This document shows positions 11,139 through 22,525 of a stretch of 64,000 nucleotides of DNA, piece after piece. The stretch's first letter is position 1, and each line of letters begins with the position of its first letter. The stretch is from Papaver somniferum. Its lineage: Eukaryota; Streptophyta; Magnoliopsida; Ranunculales; Papaveraceae. Position numbers and translations under genes: made by a program. The stretch covers positions 97,216,117 to 97,280,116 of the forward strand of contig NC_039358.1 of the NCBI RefSeq assembly GCF_003573695.1, given 5' to 3'. The notes under the pieces are model-generated. The model did no database searches, was not told the origin of the DNA, and saw only the letters and a program-made list of their open reading frames with translations.

Positions 11139-12524
11139 ATGGAAAACAGCATACTTGAATCAATCGGTGTTGAAATCATAGGTGTAATGTCTCCTGTATC
11201 GATCTGTATGTTCTTAGTAGTATTATTAGTTTATGTCGTTTCTCCAAATACTCCAAACTCAGTTGTTATACAAACTGCAGCAAATTTAGTTTACTTAGAA
11301 ACCCCAACTGATACTACAACCCAAAAAATCGAAGGATCTTTACTTAATGCACTTGTTTTCGTTATCCTTATAACTCTTGTTACTTTCCTTATGGTTCTTC
11401 TTTACTACTACAATTTCACTAATTTCTTGAAATATTACATGAGATTCTCTACTTTCATTGTCTTAGGATCAATGGGTGGATCCATTTTTCTGTCTATAAT
11501 ACAGCATTTCTCGATACCCATTGATTCAGTTACTTGTATGATTCTGTTATTCAACTTCACCATAGTAGGGGCATTATCTGGTTTTTCTCAAGGAATTCCT
11601 ATATTTTTGAGACAAGGGTATATGGTACTCTTAGGGATAATTGTTGCTGCTTGGTTTACGAAATTACCTGAATGGACAACATGGACTTTACTTGTCGCAT
11701 TGGCTTTGTATGATTTGGTTGCTGTTTTAGCTCCTGGAGGACCATTGAAACTATTGGTAGAATTAGCTCAAAGCAGAGAAGAGGAACTTCCTGCTCTGAT
11801 TTATGAATCAAGGCCGACTATAAATCAAGTTAACGGTCGAGGAGGATCATTGGGTCTTTTGGTCGCTGGAGCTACTACTTCTAGTTCAGTTGAACTTCAA
11901 CCAGTCACCCACAGTAATGAAGGTAATCAAGTTAGGGTTTCACCTGAGAATTATAGTACTTCTGATTACTCTACTGGCGAGGTTGGAAATGTACCAGCTA
12001 ATGTGAGAGAGGATGAAGAGACATCTCCGCTGGTCGGTAGTTTCAGGGAGAGACAGTCAACAAGTAGTGCAAGTAATGACTTTTCGACGGTAGACGTTGA
12101 GCATTTACGTGCTAGGAATTTAGAGAACAGAGATGGTGAGATTTCTGAAGAGGCTTTGCCACTTGTTGATCTTATTCGTTTTGAAAATGAGAGAGAAGAA
12201 AGGAGGAATGCTGTGATTGGTAGCGGTGCTGAGTCAGAGAGCATTTTGACAGCAATAGCAGGTATAAAGTTAGGGCTTGGGGACTTCATTTTCTACAGTG
12301 TTCTTGTGGGTAGAGCTGCAATGTATGACCTAATGACAGTTTATGCTTGTTATCTCGGTATCATATCTGGTCTCGGTTGCACTCTTATGTTGTTGTCTGT
12401 ATGTCGAAAAGCTTTACCTGCTCTGCCAATTTCTATCACTTTGGGAATCATTTTCTACTTCTGCACCAGGTTGATAATGGAACCTTTCGTAGTTGGGACT
12501 TCCACTAATTTGATGATGTTCTAA
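11139..12524 (+). CDS. Presenilin, catalytic subunit of gamma-secretase-type aspartic protease
   Basis: The 461-residue ORF has the full presenilin plan. Hydrophobic spans run through residues 1-205, including one ending in ALYDLVAVLAPGGPLKLL with catalytic Tyr191-Asp192. A hydrophilic loop spans roughly 209-370. The second catalytic motif GLGD is at 379-382 (Asp382), and PALP at 427-430 precedes the last membrane span. Presenilins cleave transmembrane stubs inside the membrane in a complex with nicastrin, APH1 and PEN2, mainly in endomembranes. The coding region has no intron, as in known plant presenilins. The start is the first in-frame ATG after an in-frame stop in the leader (AATCTAAAA) and lies in good context (AAAATGG). 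No disruption is seen, so I judge it functional. Neighbours are transposons and add no operational context. Confidence 0.96.
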   Translation: MENSILESIGVEIIGVMSPVSICMFLVVLLVYVVSPNTPNSVVIQTAANLVYLETPTDTTTQKIEGSLLNALVFVILITLVTFLMVLLYYYNFTNFLKYYMRFSTFIVLGSMGGSIFLSIIQHFSIPIDSVTCMILLFNFTIVGALSGFSQGIPIFLRQGYMVLLGIIVAAWFTKLPEWTTWTLLVALALYDLVAVLAPGGPLKLLVELAQSREEELPALIYESRPTINQVNGRGGSLGLLVAGATTSSSVELQPVTHSNEGNQVRVSPENYSTSDYSTGEVGNVPANVREDEETSPLVGSFRERQSTSSASNDFSTVDVEHLRARNLENRDGEISEEALPLVDLIRFENEREERRNAVIGSGAESESILTAIAGIKLGLGDFIFYSVLVGRAAMYDLMTVYACYLGIISGLGCTLMLLSVCRKALPALPISITLGIIFYFCTRLIMEPFVVGTSTNLMMF

Positions 12525-12808
12525 TTTTACTGTTTCTGTTTCTTTTATATATTCTAATGCAGTATAGAAAATATGATTGTCCTTCAAGAGAGTTCTATGA
12601 CATACTCACATACTCTTTTAGCCAAATGATTTCTGTTCTCGATCAAGGAAGTGTTGTTCTGAATGTTTGTTTCCTTTTGTTAGTGAATTTTATTGCAGTA
12701 AAAAGGAGGAAATTTTGTTTCCTTAGATATGAATCACTGAATTTTATATCTATGCCTGATGTCCTTTATGTTCAAATATTTCTAACTTTTATACGGTAAT
12801 TCTGTGAT
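12525..12808 (+). other. Presenilin 3' UTR and downstream
   Basis: AT-rich sequence after the TAA without further coding signal. The next element begins at 12817, so the transcript end may lie close to or inside it. No strong poly(A) signal stands out. Confidence 0.4.
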
Positions 12809-12816
12809 CTTTATTG

Positions 12817-14319
12817 CCTTGCGTTTTTAGGGGCCACTCAAAAGGAATTAGGGGCCATCTTTTTATTCCTATCCATTGAAGGAGGTTAAGGGGTGTCTTA
12901 AAATAGAAAATTGTCTATATTGTCCTTCACCTTTATACTAAATCTAAACCTATATCCTATATTTTCATAGTCATATCATTCTTCCTCTTCTTCTCTTTTC
13001 TATCCATTGAAAAAAAAAATTCATCATTTTAATTTTGATTGAAAACAAAGATCGTCGATCAAACAAATGTTATGATTGATTGTTTAAAAATAAAACCCAA
13101 AATTCATTAACCTTAAAGTTGAAACTTAGAACATAAAAAAAAAAGGAGTCCAACAAACAAAACGAATAGATGATAGTAGTTGTGATTCAAAATTAGGATT
13201 TGATTACTTGAAATCAAAAATTTGATCCGAAAATTTTCTTGGATTTACAGTAACAGAAACATAATCGGTAGATAACTATCTATTTTACCTATCGATTATG
13301 GTTGATGTTCTTGGATTTACACTAGCAGAAACATAATCGGTAGATAATAATCTACTTTACCTACCGATTATGGTTGATGTTCTTCGTTTCTTAAGAACAT
13401 CAACCATAATCGGTAGGTAAATTGATCGATATCTACCGATTATTTTTGATTCTAAAAATTAAATTTCTCTGTACAAAAAGTTACGCACAATCGATAGATA
13501 ATGAACACCATTAACTACCGATTGTGAAAGTAGAAAATTTTGAAATTTTTGTTAAGTTTTGAAAATTTGAATTTGAGGCCATGAACACGATCGGCAGATA
13601 ATAAGCATCACTTATTAACACAATTTACTTCCGATTATGGTAGTACTAAACTTCGAAAATTTAGTATATTTGGAGGTTAAAGTAACACACTTTACTACCG
13701 ATTATGATAGTATCAAAGTTCGAAAATTTTAGGATTTTGGCAAAATCATATTTTGGGGCCAATATACATTCGGAAGTCAAATTTACTACCGATTATGGTA
13801 GTACTAATATTCTAAAATTGAATATATTCGGAGGTTAAAGTAACACACTTTACTACCGTGGTAGTACCAAAATTCGAAAATTTTAGGATTTTGCAAAATC
13901 ACATTTTGGGGCCAATATACATTCGAAGTCAAATTTACTACCGATTATGGTAGTGCTAAAATTCGAAAATTGAGTATATTCGGAGGTTAAAGTAATACAC
14001 TTTACTACGGATTATGGTAGTACCAAAGTTCGAAAATTTTAGGATTTTGGCAAAATCTCATTTTGGGGCCAATATACGTTCGGAAGTTAAATTTACTACC
14101 GATTATGGTAGTGCAAAAGTTCGAAAATTTAGTATATTCGGAGGTTAAATGAACACACTTTACTACCGATTGTAGTATTAACTACCGATTGTGAAAGAGT
14201 AATTTTGCCATTATGAAATACGCGAGATAAGGGCTAGCTTCAATTTACGTTTGGGTGATCCTATTTTGTCTTATTGTTGGCCCCTAATTCCTTTGGGGTG
14301 ACCCCCTAAAAATGCTAGG
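12817..14319. mobile_element. Non-autonomous DNA element with exact 8-bp target duplication
   Basis: Both ends are flanked by CTTTATTG (12809-12816 and 14320-14327). The termini are inverted: left CCTTGCGTTTTTAGGGGCCA, right read inverted CCTAGCATTTTTAGGGGGTC, followed on both sides by AAAGGAATTAGGGGCC. An 8-bp duplication suggests the hAT superfamily. There is no transposase; the inside is filled by ATCGGTAG-type tandem and inverted repeats. Confidence 0.8.
13610..14200. repeat. 155-bp tandem array with ACTACC-GATTAT-GGTAGT palindromes
   Basis: AATTTACTaCCGATTATGG recurs at 13622, 13780, 13932 and 14090 (spacings 158, 152, 158). Each unit also carries a second ACTTTACTACCG box and the phrase TTTTGGGGCCAATATAC. 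The box ACTACCGATTATGGTAGT can fold as a 6-bp stem with a 6-base loop. Upstream (13260-13450) the related ATAATCGGTAG box appears in both orientations. Confidence 0.8.
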
Positions 14320-14327
14320 CTTTATTG

Positions 14328-14752
14328 GTTACATGATATTCGCCATTTTTTGCTTTTCATCTGCCTTGTTGATTAGGGGATTCGGTTTCTGAGCATTCAG
14401 CGATGGTTCAAACTCTTCTAGGTTGGGTTCTTCATCTTCCAAGTTAACTCATGCTAATGTCCCGTTCTTGTTTCTCAGCAATGATCAATTAGAGCTATTA
14501 CTTATAATATCACTAGTCTGCACCTTATCAGCTGTTGGGAGAAGAAGAAAACCTTGAACATAAATTTTATTGCTCGCCCCTCCCTTCAAATACACGTAAG
14601 ATTTACCGTTTTTGTGGATGATTTTTGTTTCCCTCACACCAGTTTTGATATCTTTTACTGGAGCTGGCATTCCCGATCCGAGTCTAGTTTAAGTATAAAA
14701 TTAAATCTTTTTTTAGCCTGCACAAAATTCTTTCTATTGCGAGGTAGAAGGT
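14328..14752. other. No recognised gene
   Basis: A 61-codon minus ORF (14670-14485, starting MPAPVKDIKTGVRETK) is open but has no recognisable domain or supporting splice context. I leave it unassigned. Confidence 0.4.
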
Positions 14753-15111
14753 TGTTATGAACCTAGATGAGATTCACAACAAGAATGATAGAGATAGTAA
14801 TAACGTCAAGATCCTCGCGGATCAAGCCTCCCGGTTCAGCGAACACGGTTTGATCGATTGAGAGGATCTGATTCTTTTCATTAATTTCAGATCCCTCTCT
14901 CTTACAGACTCTGTAGCATTATAAAGCTAGACACTACCAAACTATCCTAGATCTAACGGCTACAATGCCACCAAAAGCTTACATCTAAACCACTCAATAT
15001 AAGGGATGAAGACACCCCTACAACAACTAAAGACTACCAATTATGCTGATTACGCTAAATACCGTCATCGAAATGATATGGGCACCCTCCTCCAAGGCTT
15101 GGGACATGACA
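14753..15111 (-). mobile_element. LTR of a Ty3 chromovirus-like element
   Basis: On the minus strand the 359-bp segment starts TGTCATGTCC and ends GGTTCATAACA, so it has TG...CA ends. It is preceded by a purine-rich GAAGAGGATGG tract and, further up, by the hairpin at 15150-15131, the order expected for a 3' LTR. Its end resembles the LTR end at 57877 (GAACCATAACA). I found no partner 5' LTR to the right. Confidence 0.6.
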
Positions 15112-15130
15112 AATACCATCCTCTTCAGAA

Positions 15131-15150
15131 CATCCTTGTCCTCAAGGATG
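15131..15150 (-). other. GAGGAC hexaloop hairpin upstream of the polypurine tract
   Basis: CATCCTT-GAGGAC-AAGGATG is a perfect 7-bp stem. In coding chromoviruses the TTGAGGACAAG core can encode LEDK at the polyprotein end. Here the nearest ORF stops at 15180, so the core is untranslated yet its pairing is intact. Confidence 0.6.
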
Positions 15151-15179
15151 AAGGTCAAGAAAAACAAAGGCTTGTTAAC

Positions 15180-16448
15180 TTAACAAGGGGAAGATTGTTG
15201 CTGGCTTTGTGTCATCGAAATGATATGGGCCTGCTCCACTCTCATCATAGGGACATGATGACACCTTGCTGTCTGTTGCCTTGTCAACATTTCGTTTGTC
15301 GTAGCACAATGAACTCTTAGTTGTATGTAGTCCGCTCTGTTCAGGCAAAGATGAACCGTCAAGCTAATGATGACCAATGTTGCATAGTAAAACTTCTTAT
15401 AAGCCGTTAAACTTCTTGCACTCGATACGCCCAGATTAAACAAGATGAATTCCCACTTCCAGTAATCAATCCAGATCAACATATGTACAATGTGAAGCAC
15501 CATGAATACACATTTGGCCCCAAGGATAAAGAACTCCTCTTTAAGGTCCTGAAGTACTTCAACTCCCAGTTTTGTAGCTTCCAAAAACTCACTTGGAACT
15601 ATTATCACATACTGCACTGTAACCCATAAGTAGTCTTCGAAAAGCGTGAAACTTCTTAGAAAAAATGTAAGACTCACCATAAGAGAAAGGCCATGGAGCC
15701 CCACATAATAACCAGCTGAATTAAATACTCCTATCAATAGGTAAGACAAGTTATGCAATGTCATACAGACCCCCTTAAGCTCGAGGAGACCAGAATGCAA
15801 TGAGAAAATCTGTGCTTCTTCCTGAACAGGCACCAGACCAAAAAAATTAAACGTCTTGCTAAATTTCATCACTTCTATCCATTGCGATGTGAAAATACTC
15901 TCACGTCCAATATATAAGTATGAAATTTCTAGAAACAGCCTAACACCATCACCACTACCACCATAATTAACCAACAGAAACACAATCAGAAACCGAAACT
16001 GAAATTCTGAACTGTACCCTAGTCTCAAATCCAGCTCAGAAACAAGGCTTTCATTATCATACCTTAAATCTGAGTTAGCAAGCCGCTTCCCACGGTCAAA
16101 TACGGAATAAGGATAACACAAATAATTAAAGAAACAAACAGCACTAGTCAAAATCCACATCCACACACAAGAGTTAGAATCATGTTGAGTGTAAGAAAGG
16201 GATTGGAGAACAAACTTGACAGAATCGAAGTGCAACTGCGCTTCTTCTTCTCGAATGGCTAGGCTTTCATAATTCTCCGAAGTAAGTAATTTATATTTCC
16301 AGCTTAAGACCAAAAATCTGACCACAACTAATTGTTGATTCACTATTAACACGACCTGAGTCCCCAACTTTCTTATAGAAATTTTAGTCCAGCTATAACC
16401 TTTCCATGTATGATTGATAAGCACGTTAGTGCTACATTTTATACCCAT
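15180..16448 (-). CDS. 422-codon ORF of unknown function in a Ty3-like element
   Basis: The ORF runs from ATG at 16448 to a stop at 15180 with no interruption, which is long for random AT-rich sequence. It contains several hydrophobic stretches (for example near SAVCFFNYLCYPYSVF, FLIVFLLVNYG and GLSLMVSLTFFLRSFTLF), so a membrane protein is conceivable. No retroviral domain is seen. It ends 30 bases before the GAGGAC hairpin and 69 bases before the LTR, so it sits in the 3' part of a minus-strand retroelement. Its last codons overlap a stretch (GTCATCGAAATGATATGGGC on the plus strand, 15211) that is duplicated within the LTR at 15064. It may instead be a fortuitous open frame in a non-autonomous element. 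Confidence 0.35.
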   Translation of the reverse strand: MGIKCSTNVLINHTWKGYSWTKISIRKLGTQVVLIVNQQLVVVRFLVLSWKYKLLTSENYESLAIREEEAQLHFDSVKFVLQSLSYTQHDSNSCVWMWILTSAVCFFNYLCYPYSVFDRGKRLANSDLRYDNESLVSELDLRLGYSSEFQFRFLIVFLLVNYGGSGDGVRLFLEISYLYIGRESIFTSQWIEVMKFSKTFNFFGLVPVQEEAQIFSLHSGLLELKGVCMTLHNLSYLLIGVFNSAGYYVGLHGLSLMVSLTFFLRSFTLFEDYLWVTVQYVIIVPSEFLEATKLGVEVLQDLKEEFFILGAKCVFMVLHIVHMLIWIDYWKWEFILFNLGVSSARSLTAYKKFYYATLVIISLTVHLCLNRADYIQLRVHCATTNEMLTRQQTARCHHVPMMRVEQAHIISMTQSQQQSSPC

Positions 16449-18110
16449 ATTTATATTAGTTAGGCTTCAATATTTTGACTAATACCACTATTTTAGTGCT
16501 TTTGTAGAAAGTACAAGTGAATTCAACCATCCTGAGAATAAACGATTAAAGTTGAAGCTAAATGGCGTTGCAACGTAATATTCTCAAGACTGCTACTCAC
16601 GGCACCAATGCAGCTTATTTAAGTGTGGCTGGCCTGGTATTTATATATCAGCGGCACTGAAGTGTTACCCGGATAATTCATTGTGGTGTCATCTTATCAC
16701 AGAAAAGGAATCCGAGTGTAAATTTAGGGGAGTGTTTTCACTTCTTCAAGCAGCTGCTACCTTCTGGTTTTATTGGGAGCTGTATTTGAGACAGAGAAGA
16801 TCAGTTGCTGAGTTTCTGAAGCTGTACTATAGAGTCCCTCTTGTTCGATGTGATGTTAAAGTGACTGCAGTGTGTTTTGAGATACATGTGAATTGGTTTG
16901 AGGGCAACAGATGAGCAAAGTTGGCAGTGGTCTGGAACTAAGTTCAACTAGCAGCTCGTAGCTCTCGACTGGGATGGAGTTTTGTTGGCAGATGCTAGAT
17001 GGCATCGAACTGATGTTGGCAGCCGTGAAGGGATGAAAAGGAACTGCAGGAGTTGAGAGAAATCAGGGGGCACGAAAACTTCAGCTAGCTGGGCAGTCAT
17101 TGAGATGCAAAGGGGGAATATCTCATGGGTCGACAAACTGGATTTGTGGTTTGTTCGTATGGTGAGGTGCTGTTGCGTTCAAGTGCAGCAGCGAAGATGG
17201 AGAGTGGCGCTAGTTCAGGGATTCTCGTGAACTCAGATTGAAAGCAATTGGTAGCATCATCGATTGGAGTAACTCAGCGTTGGCTTTTGCAAACGGCAAG
17301 CTGGGTCCTGGTTCAGTGATTTGATTGTATGTGAAGCAGTTGGTTGAGCTGGTGCTACCGGTATAAAGGTGGAGACACAGATGACGGAAGACTGAAATAC
17401 AAAGGTTAGGAGCTAGCTGTGGCCAAGAGTAGGGAGATGACTTATGTGCAGTCGATGGAGGAAAGTTGGTTTCTGTCAATTGAGGTCTTGCATCGACGAA
17501 GAGAAGAAGATGGAGGAGCTCGGACATAAAAGAAACCCAAGCTATGAATTTACTGCTGGTATCTCGATTTCCCACAACGGGATTTGTTTGTGACTGATGT
17601 TACTACAGTTTGCCTTGGGTGGTCCGGTGGTCAGAGATTTATATGGACAAAGACGGAGTTGCTGTTGTGATCGGTGGAGGACGATGTTGTGGACTGAATA
17701 CGGCAGCAACAAGCCATGATAACTGGTGGCTGAACTTGAACTGAAATCTGGTCGAAATGGAGGTTGACTGTGATGAGAATATCGGGTATAGATTGAATTG
17801 TGAATGAAGGAACAATTGCTGCTACTATTTAGGTTATTAGATGAACGGAAGTTGGTTGGTCAGACGATGGAGTGATGCCTAGACATACGGAGATGAAATG
17901 GCCGGTGCAAGGAGAAGTATTAGAAGGTCAGGAGATCGAAGTTGCTGTTGCATCCAAGTTCAGGATGGATAGAATGGACGGGTCATGTGGCTGAGAATGG
18001 AAATGTGGAGATGTTGGACCTGAGGCTAGATGGACCATGATGGACTGGGCCTAGGAAATTCTACTAGGTCTTAGTCGGGCTTCTTTGCGGCACGAATTAT
18101 AAAAGTGAAA
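16449..18110. other. Unclassified repeat-like sequence
   Basis: The plus strand is G-rich with scattered short ORFs on both strands (16681-16914 +, 17575-17210 -), none with a recognisable domain. It is probably the 5' part of the minus-strand non-autonomous element whose 3' end lies at 14753. No primer site or 5' LTR was found. Confidence 0.35.
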
Positions 18111-18627
18111 ACTACAGGGAGACCCATTCTCCCAGATTTTTCCACTGTCAAATCCACGGACAGAAAAGTTCAGGCGCGCACTCATTTTCCCGTCAAAAAT
18201 TCGTAGCAGACCCATAATTTATGAAATTATGCTTCTCAGTTTTTAAAAGGCCAAACTACCATTTTCTTCGAGCGACGAACAGAGAGAAGCGAGAAGAAAA
18301 CAATGGTGAACTCCGATTCTTCATTTTTAACATTTGGATTTTTCCCTTTATCAAATCTTTTCCCAAATCCTTTTCTGAATAATCTTCTCAATAAAACTAG
18401 GGTTTCTGTTTTACTTCTTTGAATCATCGATTTTAAATCTGGGGATTTTGGGTTTCTGTTGTCTTTGATTATTCGAGAAGTAAAAAGAAATTAAAATTGA
18501 AGTTGAAAAGGGTAAGAAGTGTGTTGCAGTATTTCGATATCAACTGAATTGGAAATTTTCATACCTTATTTGTCTCCATGTTTTTGATCTCAATCGGAAA
18601 TTTATGATTAGATTTGAATTAAAGATG

Positions 18628-19690
18628 TTATGCATAATGTCTTATGCATAACATTAGTTTTGCTTAGATGCATAAAACATTATGCAATTATTTTGTTTTA
18701 GCTGCATAATGTCTTATGCATTACTTTTTCACTTTTCTGGTTATGCATCAGTTTTGTTTAGATGCATAAGACATTATGCATTATTTTGTTTCAGCTGCAT
18801 AATGTCTTATGCATTACTTTTTCACTTTTCTGGTTATGCATCAGTTTTTTTAGATGCATAATACATTATGCATTATTTTTGTTTTAGCTGCATAATGTCT
18901 TAAGCATTACTTTTTTTCACTTTTCTGGTTATGCATCAGTTTTTTTTAGATGCATAAGACATTATGCATTATTTTATTTTAGCTGCATAATGTCTTATGC
19001 ATTACTTTTCTCACTTTTCTGGTTATGCATCAGTTTTTTTTAGATGCATAAGACATTATGCATTATTTTGTTTTAGCTGCATATTGTCTTATGCATTACT
19101 TTTTTCACTTTTATGCACGTGCATAATGTCTTCTGCATCATTTTGTTTAGTGCATAAGACATTATGCCATTATTATTTCTGCATAAAACATTATGCATTA
19201 TTTTTGTTTTAGCTGCATAATGTCTTATGCATTACTTTTTTCATTTTTGTTTAGATGCATAAGACATTATGCATTATTTTTGTTTTAGCTGCGTAATGTC
19301 TTATGCATTACTTTTTTCATTTTTCTGGTATGCATCAGTTTTGTTTAGATGCATAAGACATTATGCATTATTTCGTTTTAGCTGCATAATGTTTTATGCA
19401 TTACTTTTTTTCACTTTTCTGGTTATGCATCAGTTTTTTTTAGATGCATAAGACATTATACATTTTTTTTAGCTGCATAATGTCTTATGCATTACTTTTC
19501 TCACTTTTTCTGGTTATGCATCAGTTTTTTTAGATGCATAAGACATTATGCATTATTTTGTTTTAGCTGCATATTGTCTTATGCATTACTTTTTTCACTT
19601 TTCTGATTTATGGATTTTTATGCACGTGCATAATGTCTTCTGCATCATTTTGTTTAGTGCATAAGACAATATAAGGGAAAATTTAACTGC
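18628..19690. repeat. 93-bp tandem array of alternating TGCATAA-TGTC-TTATGCA palindromes
   Basis: GCTGCATAATGTCTTATGCA recurs at about 18701, 18794, 18887, 18982, 19076, 19212, 19289, 19380, 19470 and 19566, so the period is near 93 with two irregular steps. Between these lies the reversed form GATGCATAAGACATTATGCA, giving two opposite palindromes per unit. The unit also holds TTTTTCACTTTTCTGGTTATGCATCAG. The phrase ACTTCTTTGAATCATCGATTT flanks the array on both sides (18412 and 19787). Confidence 0.9.
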
Positions 19691-19699
19691 ATAACTTTT

Positions 19700-22520
19700 T
19701 TCTGTTTCTTCTACTTGATTTTTTCTTCTTCGTCTGTTTCATCCATTTTTGTTGAAATGTATTCTAGGGTTTAGTCAAAAATGATTTACTTCTTTGAATC
19801 ATCGATTTTAAATGATTTATTTCTTTAAATGATGGAGAAAAAATCTTTGCAAATCCGTTACAGAGATTAACGGAGGAATAGGGAAAGAAACCGGCGGAGA
19901 AGAAAAAAAAATTATGCCCAAAAACGATGAAGGGTAATAGAATCTTTCAGTACGTTTTAAATATTTTTAAATAATTATGAGTGCGACTGTATCAGAAATT
20001 AATTGTAGGCCTGGCGGTAAGATTTTTTTTTTTTTGGGCCTGCGCCTAAGTTCCCCAAAACCAAAAGTGAAAACACAAACTCATACAAGGAAAAATTGAG
20101 ACGCATCTGTACACACAGAGTATAACCCGTGTGGAACAGACAAGGCAATACGTCACCAAGTAGCCAAGCCAACATGCATAAGCTAGGAACCAGAATATAT
20201 ATGAGATTAGACTTCATCAAACAACTAAGCCTACAGACACAGGCTAGAACCTGAAGTCAGGTCAGCAACCCAAAGTAAGGATCTGAGAATCCCAAATAAA
20301 GTCAGAGCTCGGAAACTCAGGGCAGAGAAAACTCAAATCACCAGAAATATGTGAACTTAGCTGATAAATTCCTTAATACACCAAACCCTGAAATTCGTTT
20401 AAAGAATTCAGGGGAGTGGGGGTGGGATCAAAAGAGTGCAGATGTGACAAAATAAAAGCATTCAAGAGATAATAAACAAGAACAAGATTAATTTTCATTG
20501 ATAAAATCATGAGAATCCCTCGTGAAAGGATTGCAAATGAAACAAATTTTCAATCAAAAGGTCGCCATAGAAATACAAATTCGGCCCAAAAGACATTGCT
20601 GGGTGGAGAAACGACCAAAGGAAAACTTCTGGACTCAGAGCAAAAAGAAATGAGACCCAAAACCTTTAACCTTGAAAATGAGAAGCTTCAGGATAAAAGG
20701 GTAAATCTCCAACTTTCTCATACTCTGTAAGAGGGCAACCTGAAGAGCGTCAATACCAACAACATGGTCCATGATCTCGACATAACAACGATTCGCCAAG
20801 CTGGGAATAAAGAAGGAGAAACGTGCACTGACCCAGGAGCTGGAAAAAAAACAGATATACGTACATTAAGAAACAATAAAAGAAAAGTGTGTAATATGGA
20901 AGGTCAAGGCCAGTTGAGCTCACCACAACTGACTCCGAAGGAAACCTGGCTTCAACTACTGAAAAGAAAAAATCAAAAGTATCAACAATTGGATCAGGGA
21001 CTACGATTACTGATATGTCCTACGGGCAAAATAGGATAGTAAGATCCGTAGCCTCCCACCTATCGGAAAAAGCTTCCCCCTCGTCAGCAAAAAAGAAACG
21101 ACTGAAATAACTCCAATTACTTCCTGGCAAGAATAAATGAGGTTGGAAAAGTAAAGGAGGAGATTACTCTATTTATATATATACTCACAAGCGGAGACAA
21201 AAATCATCAAACTCGAAGAATATCCAAAAGGGCAACGCTCATAAATTATGAAAAGAGTCAATAAGTGTTTTCTATCGGAAAACAGAGAAAAATTGCTGAG
21301 AGATGGATCAACAAGAGCAAAAATGCTAAACACCAGATACTGGTGAAGTAAAACAATAATGAGGAATGTAAGATCAAACCGAAGAAAAGACCCGAAAGCG
21401 GACGATGAAGAACGGATTTCAATCATAGAAAACCATAATCATAGGAGTTCGAACAACGGATTTCAATCTCAAAACATCTAAAAGACGGACGATGAAGAAA
21501 GCACATAGTTTCAAAGGAAACAACATATAGCTGGACCATGATCCTAAAGGCATATAAGTCTAAAGGAAATCAAACACCAAAAGAGAGGTAGATCAGAAGA
21601 AAGGACTTAACACCACAAAGATATGAGTCGGAAAGCTAAGGGGCTCCGTCATATAAATAGAGGAAAGAGAAAGAGAAAGGGCGTAATTAACAAAAACAAT
21701 ACACAGCACTCACAATATAACCCAAAACCCTAATAACAATTGTAAAGAAAATGCGCCACATGGTCAAAAACAATGTGGCTCATGCTTCATCCTCACAAAA
21801 CCGCAATTTTGAAAAGAAAAAAAAAACGAAAAGGGAAAAAGGGTTGAAGCCGGTAAAACGTTAACTTACTCCCATGTTTCTGCACGCATTAGAGACATGT
21901 ATAGTGGCAACCCACTACTACAAGTCAAAAAGTGCAAAACTGACAGTGGGTAAAAAGTACCAAACTTTTGATATTCTAAGAAGGTGAACAATACACCAAA
22001 ATCGAAAACTGCGCTAATAATTAGCAGCAGAACAAAATAATATTTTTAAAGAATAATTGAGCATCACAAGATCGATTAGCTTTATTACAGGGAAAAATAC
22101 AGCTCAAAGACAAAGCATGGTGCAAAAAACAGCAAAGACTTTATGGAGGTACAAGATACCTAGTCTGACATGAAAAGACGAAATATCAATGAGCAGATAA
22201 TCATATATAGAGCATCTTTCAAAAGATACTTACCTTTAGAAGGGAAAAGGGGATATGTGGATCACCTAGAAAAGCCTAAAGTTTCCAGAAGTAACTCGGA
22301 AAAGAGGGACATGTGTATCACCTAGAAAACACAAAGTTCTCAGAAGTAACTCGAGAAAGAAGAAGCGCCCAAAGAGGCGCTTAGATATGCCACCTCATTT
22401 AAGGCAATTTGGAGCAATACCTAAAAAGATGCTAGGATAACCCATCCAAAAATAACTTGGGAAATGTGTGCAACGGAAAAGACGCTCAGGTACTCCACCT
22501 GAAGAAACCTAAAAGGGAGG
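19700..22520 (+). other. Unclassified LTR-like sequence
   Basis: There is no protein domain; the short plus ORFs (20509-20730, 20764-21039) are polar and unrecognised. A TATAAATAGAGG box at 21652 is followed by purine-rich sequence. At 22255-22370 a 60-bp unit with ATGTG-ATCACCTAGAAAA is repeated. Before the Copia-type insertion this ran directly into 42384, so it forms one older repeat with 42384-42870. Confidence 0.4.
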
Positions 22521-22525
22521 GTAAC

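Noticed and set aside
11966..12289. Minus ORF of 107 codons inside presenilin
   Set aside because: Shadow of the presenilin coding strand; the plus frame has full family motifs.
18997..19451. Two plus ORFs of 71 and 60 codons rich in Phe, Tyr and His
   Set aside because: They are read-through of the 93-bp tandem array with internal repetition; no gene signal.
18628..19690. Possible CRISPR-like array
   Set aside because: Units are contiguous and near-identical throughout, with no unique spacers, in a plant nuclear context.
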